DNA of 64,000 nt, taken from NCBI RefSeq assembly GCF_028372415.1, contig NC_092876.1, positions 63,764,885-63,828,884 on the forward strand, read 5' to 3'. The DNA is from Notamacropus eugenii (taxonomy: Eukaryota > Chordata > Mammalia > Diprotodontia > Macropodidae). The notes under the pieces were generated by a model. That model worked only from the letters and a program-made list of their open reading frames with translations, searched no databases and had not been told where the DNA came from. A program made the translations under genes and the position numbers. Shown here one piece after another: positions 1 to 14,655 of the stretch (the first letter of the stretch is position 1; each line of letters starts with the position of its first letter).

Positions 1-301
1 GCAAAACTTCTACTCAAGAAAGCACACGATGACAACAGTGGGAGCAGCACCTGGCAGAGGGAGGTGGTGGTAGGGGACAGAGTTTGAGTGGCCTGTCCTC
101 TTCATTCCTGGCCCTACCCCTCCCCCCAAAACCAAAATTTCACCAGCAGGTGTGCACAAATTATGGAGCAATGACTGGAGCCTTCCAAGCCCCTTACCTC
201 CAGCAAAAAGCCGGCACAGCAGCAGCAGCAGAAGGGAAAGATGGAGAAGTGGAGATTCTGGCCACCCCCAAAATGATCTCAGGGAGGTAGAACTCTTGAC
301 T

Positions 302-307
302 TTTATT
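302..307 (-). terminator. ZNF436: Candidate ZNF436 polyadenylation signal
   Basis: On the minus strand this reads AATAAA, about 1.98 kb past the ZNF436 stop codon. A 3' UTR of about 2 kb fits my recollection of the human transcript length. I see no clear GU-rich element directly after it, and other A-rich stretches exist in the UTR, so this is the best candidate and not proven. Confidence 0.5.
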
Positions 308-2281
308 ACAATTATCAAGAACACTGATATGGAACAAAACTTATTAGACTTTAGTGTTGGAACAGAGATCTCCCAGAGTAATTAAAATACTTGAGTGGCA
401 CTCCAAACAGTCTAGGTGTTTCTTGAAAAAAACATCAAATGTGATTGCTGACCTTTAGGAACTTATACTTAATGAAGCTAGGCAACCTAAAGAAACGTGT
501 TGTGTGTGTGGCTGTAGTCCTTGTGGTTTGGTCTGGAGGTCAAGTTTCATCGAAAGCAATAGAATCCCCAGGCCCATAAAGCTCAAAGTCATCATGATTT
601 AGTTGGGCATTCCATTCCCAAAGGGCTTACTTGCCCCTAGAATACTCCAAATAGATAGAACAAAAAAAAGATTTTTTTTAAACAGTACGACGGTCACGAT
701 ACAAAACAACATAAAAAGTTAGGGGGATTCCTGGGAAGAATCCAAATTTCTCCTTTACCCAGTTCCTACCTCTCCCCCAGTGCCATGCCTGAGATTTAGG
801 AATGGCTCTTAAGTCTTACCCTAAGAGAGGGTGAACTCAAACTATCTGTTCTGGAATTCTTCTATCCATGTGTATTTTCATTGAAAAGACAGTAACACAT
901 AAAAAGACTTGCCCTGATTTATCCCTCCTTCTCTACCAGAACTGTGTCCAGCTTCCTGGTTCTGTTTTCAATTACAGTACTGTAACAATCTGTTCAGGTA
1001 GTCATCCCCCCAACAATCCAGCTACACAAATAAGTATATGCTAGCCTCTTACATGAGAGTGAGTCCCAGGGTACCAGTGTTTTTTAAAAATCCATTTCTT
1101 ACCCCTGTGAGTTAAATTCATACTTCCATCACATGAAAGCATGCTCATTTTCAAACCATGATGACATTGTGTAATCCTGACAGTCTCAAGTGTCTTGTAG
1201 TACCATAAGCACATATGAGGTTGATAGTATGCCTAGAAGACTATCCCTTATCAAATCCTAATTAGTACTGAGGACACTTGGAATCCAGGCTCCTTACTCC
1301 TCAGATCAATCAACAGTCGGGAATCTTAAAGGGTGGAGGAGGTGGAGCACAAAACACCAGCACTTCACAGGAGAAGGCAGCCACCTTCATTCCTTTCCTC
1401 AAAGGTCCATTTTCACCTCTCATTGTGACTGTGGTTACATTCCACTGCCGTGTCTTCCTTGAAGATGGTGCCCCCACAACTACACCCTACAGCCATCCCA
1501 AAAGATAATTAATAAATTCTGATTAACAATAACACCAAGCAAATCTTGCCAGAGTCACTCACTGGAAGCAGGAAAGAGATGATCTTTCCCAAACCCCACT
1601 GCTCACTTTCCCTTTTGATCTTTTTGTTCCTTGAAAGTGTTTTAACAAAAGCTAAACATATTACAATGAATAAATAGAAATGAAAACAAGAAGGATAAAA
1701 GCTGTCATGACTGGGTCCATTGTGCAGTCTTGCTCTCAGGAAAGCAGAAGAAAAACTCTGACAGGCAACTCAAGAACAAAGCCCTTGGTAGGATAAGATG
1801 TATGTGGTGAATTAACAAGGCTTGTATAGGCATTGTTATTCAGGGAAGAGTTCCAGATTGCCTTCTTCTAAGGCAGCTCACCACCTATTACAATCCCACA
1901 CTTTCCTGGGGAACAAGTGTGGGCTGGGGGAGAAAGAAAAAGAGCTGCTAGAATGTTGTCACTGCAGGCCCTGGTCCAAACAGCCATGGTGGCCAGTATT
2001 TCTTCCTTGGACTGCAGATCTTAGTTCATACTTTTAACTGAGCAATTCATTAATGTTGAATTAAAAAGGATTATGATTTGTTATTTCTAAGGAAGAAGAA
2101 CTCAAGATTCCAGAGACTTAGAACTGACCTCCAAATGACTTCATCTTCTTAGAAATTTAAGTTATGACTCATAACTAGAAAATTCATTATAGTGAAAGGA
2201 GCTTGATTCAAAGGGAGCTCACTAATTTAAAATTCTCTCTTCTTTGCCAAAATTATTCCCATGTAATCACAAGTAAGGGAC
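308..2281 (-). other. ZNF436: Probable ZNF436 3' untranslated region
   Basis: This stretch follows the ZNF436 stop codon on the minus strand. Unlike almost all the rest of the window it holds no recognisable SINE, LINE or satellite, which fits a selected 3' UTR. The open frames in it are short and have no recognisable domain. The extent is inferred from the AATAAA at 302-307 and from the lack of repeats. Confidence 0.6.
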
Positions 2282-6289
<4,008 letters not shown>

Positions 6290-7196
6290 TCTGTGGCCCA
6301 AAGGGACCCTTCCAGAACATAAGGACATTCTATGTCCAAAAGTCCCTCCAAGCTGTAAGTCTGTGTTCTAAAGGTCATTTCAGACCTATCCCTTCCTGCT
6401 CTTACATTTCCCATTCTAAGATCCCACAGAGCTCTGACATTCTGTCCCTCAGTCCTGACATTCTTTGTTCTGAGGGCCTTCTCAGTTCTGACATCCTGAG
6501 TTCTAATGATCTCCCAGCTCTCACATGCTGTGTTTTAAGGGCCCTCCCAGCTCTGACATCCTGGGTTCTAAGGGCCCTCCCAGCCCTGACATCCTGGGTT
6601 CTAAGGACCCTCCCAGCTCTGACATTCTGGGTTCTAAGGGCCCTCCCAGTTCTGACATCCTGGGTTCTAAGGGCCCTCCCAGCTCTGACATCCTGGGTTC
6701 TAAGGGCCCTCCCAGCTCTGGCATTCTGGGTTTTAAGGGCCCTCCCAGCTCTGGCATTCTGGGTTCTAAGGGCCCTCCTAGCTCTGATATTCTGTGTTCT
6801 AAGGGCCCTCCCAGCTCTCACATCCTGTGTTCTAAGGGCCCTCCCAGCTCTGAAATTCTGTGTTCTAAGGGCCCTCCCAGCTCTGACATCCTGTGTTCTA
6901 AGGGCCCTCCCAGCTCTGGCATCCTGGGTTCTAAGGGCCCTCCCAGCTCTGGCATCCTGGGTTCTAAGGGCCCTCCCAGCTCTGGCATCCTGGGTTCTAA
7001 GGGCCCTCCCAGCTCTGGCATCCTGGGTTCTAAGGGCCCTCCCAGCTCTGGCATCCTGGGTTCTAAGGGCCCTCCCAGCTCTGGCATCCTGGGTTCTAAG
7101 GGCCCTCCCAGCTCTGGCATCCTGGGTTCTAAGGGCCCTCCCAGCTCTGACATCCTGGGTTCTAAGGGCCCTCCCAGCTCTGACGTCCTGGGTTCC
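6290..7196. repeat. 33-bp minisatellite in the ZNF436 first coding intron
   Basis: About 27 tandem units have period 33, each built from blocks GGGCCCTCCCAGCTCTG, a variable RCATYCT and GGGTTCTAA. Units before about 6530 are degenerate, those at 6530-6900 carry several variants, and those at about 6900-7150 are nearly identical, so homogeneity rises toward the ZNF436 promoter. Because 33 is a multiple of three, long open frames exist on both strands (GSKGPPSSGIL and RTQDARAGRAL type repeats). These are products of the period, not genes. The array stops about 100 bases from the exon donor at 7293. The unit resembles the head of a MIR-like SINE seen elsewhere in the window. Confidence 0.93.
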
Positions 7197-7293
7197 AAAC
7201 ACCCCCCCACCCCCGCCCCGACATCCCTCGTTCTCAGGCCCTCCCCCGGACGCTGCACCTCGCCAGGCTCGGGGCCGCTCGCCCGCAGCTCAC

Positions 7294-7326
7294 CTGGGAG
7301 CCGGCCATGAGGAGGGTGGCCGCCAT
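7294..7326 (-). CDS. ZNF436: ZNF436 first coding exon
   Basis: This exon encodes residues 1-11, MAATLLMAGSQ, the same N-terminus as human ZNF436 as I recall. The start ATG is in a strong Kozak context (GCCGCCATGGCG). The donor is CTCCCAG|GTGAGC in phase 0. The exon continues 5' as untranslated sequence to about 7377, where TTGTCTCCTCAG makes a good acceptor, so at least one noncoding exon should lie farther right. A second in-frame ATG lies at codon 7. Confidence 0.95.
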
Positions 7327-7807
7327 GGCGGCGGCTCGGGCTCCGGTCCTGTTCCGGGCACGCAGACACTGGCAGCGCTGAGGAGACAAGGAGACAGCTG
7401 GGAGCTACGGAAAACCAGGCCCTGCCCACTCCCTAGGGTAGCGCGAGCGGGCGGGGCGGGGGCAGCGCCCAAACATCCCCGCCTCTACAGAGCCAGCGCA
7501 GCCGGCCCCGCCCCTGGGCGCCCTGGGACACGCACCAGAAACAAGTCCTCCGAGGCGGAGGAGGCTCCGGCTCCCTCTGGGCCCCGGACTAGGACAGTCT
7601 TGGGGCAGTCCCCGCCCCGGCTACTCCCAGCGCCCCAGCTCGGCCGCCGTCCCCCAGGGCTCGACACTTTCCGTCTCCCAAATCTAGCCAACCATAGCCC
7701 GAGACGCAGGAAACCTCAACCAATCATATCCCGGATCAAAGGCTTTTCCCATCCCCCTCGGGGCAGTGAGGCATGAGGAAACCTGCGCCTGCGCCGAGCC
7801 CCCGGAC

Positions 7808-7826
7808 CTGATGGGAAAGGTAGTTC
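7808..7826 (-). promoter_or_regulatory. ZNF143/SBS-like promoter motif
   Basis: The minus strand reads GAACTACCTTTCCCATCAG, close to the ACTACAATTCCCA-type ZNF143/SBS element common in CpG-island promoters. The match is by eye and imperfect. Confidence 0.4.
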
Positions 7827-8150
7827 GGGGGGGTAAGGCAAGGCCGACTGGAGGCCAAGCGCTGCTAAGACAGGTTCTAGCTGGATGGCTTCTGGCCTGA
7901 GCTGTTTCAGCTTCTAGACGCCCCACTGTGCCGAGACTTTCCTCAGGTTCTGCCCAGGCCTAGCTGCCCCAGAACATGTGCCTGTAGCACGACGGCGGGC
8001 ACCCTGCCTTACCCAAGCCAGTCCCAGGTTCCCAGGCAGCGGCCCGGAGAAGGGACGGCAGGAGAAAGGCACAGCTACCCGGGCCAACGCCCACTCACCC
8101 GCTCCGCCAAGCCGGAGGCCACTCGCTGGGGCTGGAAGCTCCGCCCACGT

Positions 8151-8168
8151 ACTACAGATCCCGGCAGC
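8151..8168 (+). promoter_or_regulatory. Second ZNF143/SBS-like motif
   Basis: The plus strand reads ACTACAGATCCCGGCAGC, again like the ACTACAnnTCCCAGCA element, and in the opposite orientation to the copy at 7808-7826. A weaker TTCCCAGTAGGCC lies near 8198. A pair in opposite orientations suits a divergent promoter. Confidence 0.45.
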
Positions 8169-8449
8169 CCCCACGCTCCCCTCTCCTCCAACTCCACTTC
8201 CCAGTAGGCCCCACTTCACATCAAGCCCACCCCCTAGCTTCCTTTCAACGGAGAGTAAATGCTGGGGGCGGGGCGAGGCCCCGGGGAGAGCCAGCTGGAG
8301 GGGTGGAGCCCTGCAGGAAGGGTGAGGCCTCGGGGCGTGGGGGTCCCCTGAGGGGCGGCGCTGCAGAAACAACAATAGCTAACCTTTCCTCCCTAGAAGG
8401 CCTCAAACCTCGGTTAAACCCTAAACCTTCAACGCAGCCGAGGAGGGGG

Positions 8450-9980
8450 AAGGGGAGAGAGATGCACAGAAAGAGACAGAGATGGTGAGACAGAGAGAGA
8501 CAGAGATGGGGAGAGAGACAGATGGAGGAAGAGATGGAGAGAGACAGAGATGGAGGGAGGGAGACAGAGACAGAGAGACAGAGATGGAGAGACAAAGATG
8601 GAGAGAGACAGAGGTAGGGAGAGAGATGGAGGGAGAGATGGAGAGAGACAGAGAGAGACAGAGAAGGAGAGACAGAGACGGAGAGACAGAGATGGAGAGA
8701 GACAGAGAGAGACAGAGATGGAGAGACAAAGATGGAGAGAGACAGAGGTAGGGAGAGAGACAGAGGGAGAAATGGAGAGAGACAGAGATAGAGGGAAACA
8801 GAGACAGGGAGAGACAGAGATGGAGAGAGACAGAGACAGACAGAGACAGAGATAGGGAGAGAGACAAATGGAGGAAGAGATGGAGAGAGACAGAGATGGA
8901 GGGAGACAGAGATGGAGAGACAGAGATGGAGAGAGACAGAGACAGAGAGGCAGAGATGGAGAGAGACAGGTAGGGAGAAAGACGGAGGGAGAAATGGAGA
9001 GAGACAGAGATAGAGGGAAACAGAGATAGGGAGAGACAGAGATGGAGAGAGAGACAGATAGGGAGAGAGACAGATGGAGGAAGAGATGGAGGGAGACAGA
9101 GATGGAGAGACAAAGATGGAGAGAGACAGAGGGAGGGAGAGAGACGGAGGGAGAGATGGAGAGAGACAGATGGAGAGAGACAGAGATAGGGAGAGAGACA
9201 GATGGAGGAAGAGATGAAGAGAGACAGAGAGAGACAGAGATGGAGGGAGACAGAGATGGAGAGACAATGATGGAGAGAGACAGAGATGGAGAGAGACTGA
9301 GATGGAGAGACAGAGAGAGACAGAGATGGAGAGACAGAGAGAGACAAAGATGGAGATAGAGGTAAGGAGAGAGACAGAGACAGAGATGGAGGGAGACAGA
9401 GATAGGGAGAGAGACAGATGGAGAGACAGAGACACAAACAGAGATGGAGAGAGACAGATAGGGAGAGAGACAGATGGAGAGAGACAGACAGAGAGACAGA
9501 GATAGGGAGAGAGGGAGATGGAGGGAGAGATGGAGAGAGGCAGAGACAGAGAGACAGAGATGGACAAAGGGACACAGAGACAGAGATGGAGAAACAGATG
9601 GAGAGAGACAGACGGAGAAAGAGATGGGGAGAGAGATAGAGAGGGATAGACAGAGAGACAGAGATGGAGAGAGACAAAGATAGGGAAAGAGACAGAGATG
9701 GAGAGACAGAGAGACAGAGATGGAGAGAGACGGAGGGAGAGAGACAGATGGAGGGAGAAATGGAGAGAGACAGAGAGATAGGGAGAGAGACAGAGATGGA
9801 GAGAAAGAGAGAGACAGATGGAGAGAGACAGAGATGGAGAGAGACGGAGGGAGAGATGGAGAGAGAGAGAGAGGAAGAGAGACAGAGATGGAGAGACAGA
9901 GAAAGAGAGAGACAAAAGATCGAGATAGACATGGGGAAAGAGAGACAGATGGGGAAAGAGAAAAAGAGACAGAGAGTTAG
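8450..9980. repeat. 1.5 kb GA-rich satellite (GAGACAGAGATGGA type)
   Basis: This is a long tandem array of short variable units built from GAGAGACAG, AGATGGA and GGGAGA. The plus strand is almost all purine, broken by single C and T bases. Open frames of over 500 codons on the minus strand (Ser/Leu/Val/Cys only) and many Arg/Glu-rich frames on the plus strand are composition artefacts. The array begins about 100 bases beyond the ZNF436 CpG island. Confidence 0.95.
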
Positions 9981-10319
9981 TTCTCTCCTGCACCTTCAAC
10001 CCTAAACACGTGTTAAAACTGAACTGGATTCAGTTGGTCTACATCTGGCTGCTCACTCCATCTCTCTGGGTCTCAGTTTTTTAATCTATACAATGAGGGA
10101 ATTCCACTGGATGACTTCTGACGTCCCTTGGCTCTATATTTTGTTTTGCATGTTCCTCTACAAGCCTGCTCTTCCACTTAACCTGTCTGTATTGCTGACC
10201 AGTGTCCCTCCAGTTGCCCACGATTATCACTTTTTCAGCATCTTTGATTACTCCCCCTCCTTTGCCCCACACACTCAAACAGTTGCCAAATAACGTCCTT
10301 TCTACTCTAGTTTCCTGCA

Positions 10320-10800
10320 TCTGACCTCTGCTTTCTTCTCCAGCTCCTCAGCCCTTCTCCAGTAAACTATTAGGTCTCCAGATTGGTCTCCCATCTTCAA
10401 TCTCTTCCATCTCCAACACAAACACTTCATTTGCAAGTAATCTTTCAATGATGTCACTCCTTTACTGACAAACTTTCAGCATCTCATTACTTACCAAAGA
10501 ATAACATGTATTTATATATGTTCCTGGGTGGCACTCAAGATAATTTCCCAATCTTGCTCCAGCCTACCTTTCAAGCCTTATCTTCTGCCTTTTCCCTTTA
10601 AATTTTCTGCCATCCTGAATGATCCCCTTTCTCAGGCTGCCCCCTTCCAATTTGCTTCATGCTACTTCCCAGGGCCTCTCCAACTCCCCTGTCTAATCTC
10701 CCCCCAAGTTCCTCCCTTCCCTTCAAAGCTTCACAGATCCCACTTCTTCCATGGAGCATTTCCTCACTACCCCCAGAACAGATCTCTAAGTTCTTGAGTG
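10320..10800 (+). repeat. L2-type LINE fragment
   Basis: Sequence blocks such as GATTGGTCTCCC, the loss-marked TTTCAATGATGTCACTCC, CCAGCCTACCTTTCAAGCC and CATGGAGCATTTCCTCAC follow the order of the 3' part of mammalian L2 elements. Diverged and incomplete. Confidence 0.6.
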
Positions 10801-12118
10801 GAAGAGTCTTTGAAAGGGGAAAGAGAAAAATCCTACAGAGGCGTGGGAAGAAAGAATGGAGGTGGTGGGGAAAGGGGAGAGAGAGACCCGCAGGGGTGGG
10901 CTATAGATAAAAGTTGTGGGGACAATCCCATAGATTGAGGAGAGGAGGATCCCACCCACAGAGCGGGAGAAAGATTGGGAGGATGGGCAATAAATAAAGA
11001 TCCACAGAGAGGAGTGTGGAGTGGGTGGGCAGGGAGAGTCCTACAGAGAAAGAGGAATGGGAATAAAGGGCCAAGGCAGGGCCGAGTTCTGCAGAGGGGT
11101 AGGAGGTGAGAAAGAGTCCTATGGAAAATGGGCAGTGTGGGGAAGTGGGGAGAGCTAGGGAAGGATCATACAGAAAAGGAGATCAGAAGAATGTGGGAAG
11201 GGAACAAGGAAGAGGGAGGCTAAGCCCTTTTAAGGCAGAGGGCCAGAACAGATCTGACCTGGGGGGGGGGCGGGGTAGGGGATGCGGGAGAGGGGAGGAG
11301 AGAATCAGGATGTCAGAAGCGAGCCCCGGAGCAGAGGTCTAGGGGGCTGTCACCCATCAGCACCTTTGCAACTGCCGCAGGCTTCTGAAGAGTCCATTTA
11401 AAGGCCAGGAACTCGGACTGAGAACAGGCCACTTACCTCTTTGGCCCAGGGGCAGAGTCCTTGAGCAACTCGGTCCACCAGATTGCAGCTTCCAAGCCAG
11501 ACAGAACCCAGAGATTGCATCAGCTAGAAGGGAAAGGGGAGCCGCCCAGGAATTCCACCTTGGCTCACAGCTGTCCTTCCCCTGACCAGGGGCTCCAACA
11601 AGGCCTTCCCTCTGCGCTGCTGAGGAGGAGCCAGGCCCCAAGACAAGTCAGCCCGGCCTCCTGAATGGGGAACGGCTCAGGACTCTAGCCAGGGTGGGAA
11701 AGAGGGAAGAGGTGGGAAAAAACACACCAGCTTATTAGGGACTCCCACCCTCTCCATGTTATAAATATCTCCGGAGCCTTGGCTAGGTGCCCGGATGTCT
11801 ATTGTTTCTAACTGTACAGGGGATGTCTCCGAGCTGGGAAAAAAAGATTTTTCTTTTGTTTGCAGACACTCTGATCAATTGGGTGACTTAATTTTTTCTG
11901 AAATTGCCCTGGGGCCAGGCTGGTATTAGTGTCCTATTCTCAGGGTCTAATTATTTATGGGTGCCCTTAGAGATCACCTAGTCCAGTCTCTTAATTTTAT
12001 AAAGGAAGAAACAAAGCCAAAGATTTTCTCTAGGTCACACAACTGGTTGGTAACAGTAATGAAGTTAAGTCGCAGATTTGCTGACCAAGTCTAGATGCTT
12101 CCTGCCAAGCCATATGCT
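10801..12118. other. Unassigned purine-rich DNA
   Basis: The interval is rich in G and A on the plus strand up to about 11340, with the phrase TCCTACAGAG or close variants recurring about every 60-110 bases (near 10831, 11039 and 11090), so it may be an old tandem duplication. There is a G-run at about 11262-11278. From about 11960 to 12060 is a MIR-like piece. I see no gene with recognisable similarity. Confidence 0.5.
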
Positions 12119-12345
12119 TAGGTGGTGCAGTGGATAGCACACCAGGCTTGGAGTCAGGAAGACCTGAGTTCAAATCCAACTTTAGATGATTACTAACTAT
12201 AAGATCCTGAGCCAATCACTAAACCTCTTCGCCTCAGTTTCCTCATCTGTAAAATGAGGATCATAATACCACCTTCGTCACAGGATTATTGAATGAGATC
12301 TCATATGTAAAGCATTGGCAAACCTTAAAGCTAACGGTTATTTTT
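12119..12345 (+). repeat. tRNA-derived/MIR-type SINE
   Basis: The head GGTGGTGCAGTGGATAG, box-B-like GAGTTCAAATCC, then CCTCAGTTTCCTCATCTGTA and AAAATGAGGATCATAATA show a SINE of the class common in marsupials. Confidence 0.85.
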
Positions 12346-12900
12346 AGTTGTAAGGTCCCTTCCCCATCTGTGCTCTAACAACACCCTCCTAGCATTAACA
12401 TTCTGTGCTCTATCTAGCAGTCTTTGTTTTAAGCTCTGAAATTTGGTGTTCCAGGCCCTCTAATCCAAACCCCTCAATTTGCATTCAAAGAAACTGAGGC
12501 CCAGAGAGGGGGAGAGACTTTACAATACATATAACCCTAGCAGTTAAAGGGGAAGTTAGGACATAGAATATTCCGATTGGAAGGTACCTTAAAATATAAA
12601 TCACAAAATAGAGGAAGGTACTATAGAAAACCCAAAGGACATAAAGGCAGTAGAAATCTGGGCTTAAAGTCCATCTCTGGCATTTAATTTCATGACCTTC
12701 ATAGGCAAGACACTGAGCCTTATTTTCCTCACCTGTGGAATGAGCCTTCCCTGCTAGGTTTTTGTAACGATCAAATGAAAGCATATTTATAACCTACTTT
12801 ATAAATCTTAACCTTGATTCACAAATGTCAGCTGTTATCAATGTCAGAGCCAGAAGCAACCTAAGAACACGGAATCTCCGAGTGGAGAGGAGCCTTAGAA
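12346..12900. repeat. Worn MIR-like pieces
   Basis: Diverged 33-bp-unit-like text at about 12345-12450 (CTGTGCTCTAACAACACCCTCC) is followed by an AAACTGAGGCCCAGAGAG block near 12490 and an antisense TCCTCACCTGTGGAATGAG block near 12730. No gene is seen. Confidence 0.45.
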
Positions 12901-13995
12901 CATAAAATGTCAGAATATCTAATATCTGTGAGGATGTATTCCTCTCTCCTTATTCCCATTGTCACCATTTTAGCACAGACCTTCAAAGCCTGGATTATTG
13001 GAGGGCCTCACCTACTTGTCTTGCTTTATCCCTCGTTGTCCTTATACTGCCTTCATACCTCCTTATCCACCTCTAACTTCCCTGCCGACCTTCGGATACA
13101 CAGCCTCAGCTGCCTAGTGGACGTATTGAACTGGATATCCCTTAGACATCTTAAACTCAACATATCTGAAATCGAACTTATTATTTTTCCCCCCAAGGCC
13201 TCCCCTCTTCCTTATTTCCCTGCAACTGTTGAGGGCACAATTATCCTTCTCTCAGTCACCCAGGTTTGCAATCTAGAGGTCATCCTGGACTCCTCGCTCT
13301 CACCATCACCCTCCTCCAAGCTGTTGTCAAAGTCTGCAACCTTTGCACCATCTCTGGAATCAGCTACCTTCTTTCCACCACTCTAGTGTAGATCCTGGTC
13401 ACCTCATATGCCTTGATTACTGCAATAACCTGCTGTCTCTCCCCATTTCAATCCAGCCACCATTCAGATGTCAAAGTGATTTTCCTTAAGGGAAGGTCCC
13501 ATGCTGTCACTCCCCTACTCAGTAAACTCCAGGAGCTCCCCGTCACCTTCAGAATCATATGTAAAATCCCGTTTGGCTTTCAAAGCCCTTCTAAGCCTTG
13601 TATCCTCTTCTCCCCCCCTCCCCCACCTTTCCAGTCCTCTCACACCTTACACCCCCACACACTTTACAATCCAGTAACACTGGCCTCCTTGTTCCTCCAA
13701 CAAGACTCACCATCTCCCCACTGGATATTTTCAATCCCTGCACTCAGTATCTGGAAAGCTCTCCCCTCTTCAACTCCTCCTCCTGGCTTCTCTGCCTTCT
13801 TTCAAGGCCCAAATAAATTCCCCCTTCTACAAAAAATCTTTCTCCATCGCTCTTATTTCTAATGCCTTCCTCCTGTTGATTACCTCCAGTGTATCCTGTC
13901 CCTAGCTTGGCATGTTGGCATGTTGTGTCCCCTATCAGACAGTGAGCTCCTTGAGAGATCACAGATTGCCTTTTTCCTTTCTTTGTCTCTCCAGC
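12901..13995 (+). repeat. L2 LINE fragment, about 1.1 kb
   Basis: This is a typical L2 3' region: CCTTGATTACTGCAATAACC, ATGCTGTCACTCCCCTACTC, AGGAGCTCCCCGTCACC, then a tail with GACAGTGAGCTCCTTGAGAG and CAGCACATAGTAGGCACTTA. The open frames at 12907-13386 and 13413-13862 are remnants of the LINE pol end and its 3' region, not host genes. Confidence 0.8.
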
Positions 13996-14029
13996 ACATA
14001 GTAGGCACTTAACTGACTGAACCCTGTCA

Positions 14030-14655
14030 GTATAATCTTTTTGTTTTTTCCATTTTTTATCAGTCTTCTTTTAAAATCTCCAACAGCTTTCTGTTGCCTC
14101 TGGGGTAAAGTTCAGATTCCTTTGCCTAACATCCAAAGCCCTTTAAAATCTGGTGTCACCCCCACCTTTCCAGTCATCTCATATTTCTCCCCACAGAAGG
14201 TGCCATGTGCCCACCCATTCACATTCCCTATGCCTGGAATGTGCTCCCTCCCCCTTCTCCTTTTGCCTGTAGAATTCCTACCCATCTCTTAAAGCCAATT
14301 TCCAAAACCACTTCCATCAGGAAGTCTTCGATGACCCCTCTGGGCTAATTTCTCTGAGCCTTCCTCACTTATAAAATGAGGGAGTTCCACTGGATGACCT
14401 CTTAGGGTCTTTCCCAGTTCTAAATTTATGATCTATCCTCTCCACTGTCTTAAGGTTTTTGCCTCTCCGACTTTACAAGCAGTTTTTTTGTACGTGTAAC
14501 TATCCAATGCATCTGTCATAGACTTTGTGTTGTTGTCCATGGTTATGACTTATTTGTATGTTTCCTGAGGTTGGCGGTTGAGACTGACACATAAATGCCT
14601 GATGTCATATAAATGTTTATACATAGGAGTTGCTCAAAACATGTTGAACTGTGTG
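14030..14655 (+). repeat. Second L2 fragment
   Basis: It restarts inside the L2 3' region (CCAACAGCTTTCTGTTGCC, AAGCCCTTTAAAATCTGG) and runs to a worn tail ending near GAGTTGCTCAAAACATG. A MIR piece (TTATAAAATGAGGGAGTTCC) is embedded near 14370. Confidence 0.65.

Larger units (their letters stand above)
7250..8340 (-). promoter_or_regulatory. ZNF436: ZNF436 CpG-island promoter region
   Basis: GC- and CpG-rich, repeat-poor DNA surrounds the ZNF436 start exon. It holds GC boxes (GGGCGGGGCGGGGGC near 7450, GGGGGCGGGGCGAGG near 8264) and a CCAAT on the plus strand near 7720. A possible 5' noncoding exon on the minus strand would end at 8099 with the donor CGG|GTGAGTGG and splice to the acceptor before 7377. 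The human gene has a divergent lncRNA (ZNF436-AS1), so a plus-strand transcript may also start here. Both are inferences. Confidence 0.75.

Noticed and set aside
6530..7190. CRISPR-like regular array
   Set aside because: The period has no unique spacers between identical repeats; whole units are similar. The genome is mammalian.
6402..7429. Open frames of 200-266 codons with 11-residue repeats on both strands
   Set aside because: A 33-bp period keeps any stop-free frame open. They lie in the ZNF436 intron and have no independent coding evidence.
8245..9999. Open frames of 584 and 503 codons on the minus strand
   Set aside because: They translate a GA-rich satellite into Ser/Leu/Val/Cys strings. 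The frames are open in several phases, with no domain and no conserved start.
12907..13862. Open frames of 159 and 149 codons
   Set aside because: They fall in an L2 LINE fragment and have no intact domain.
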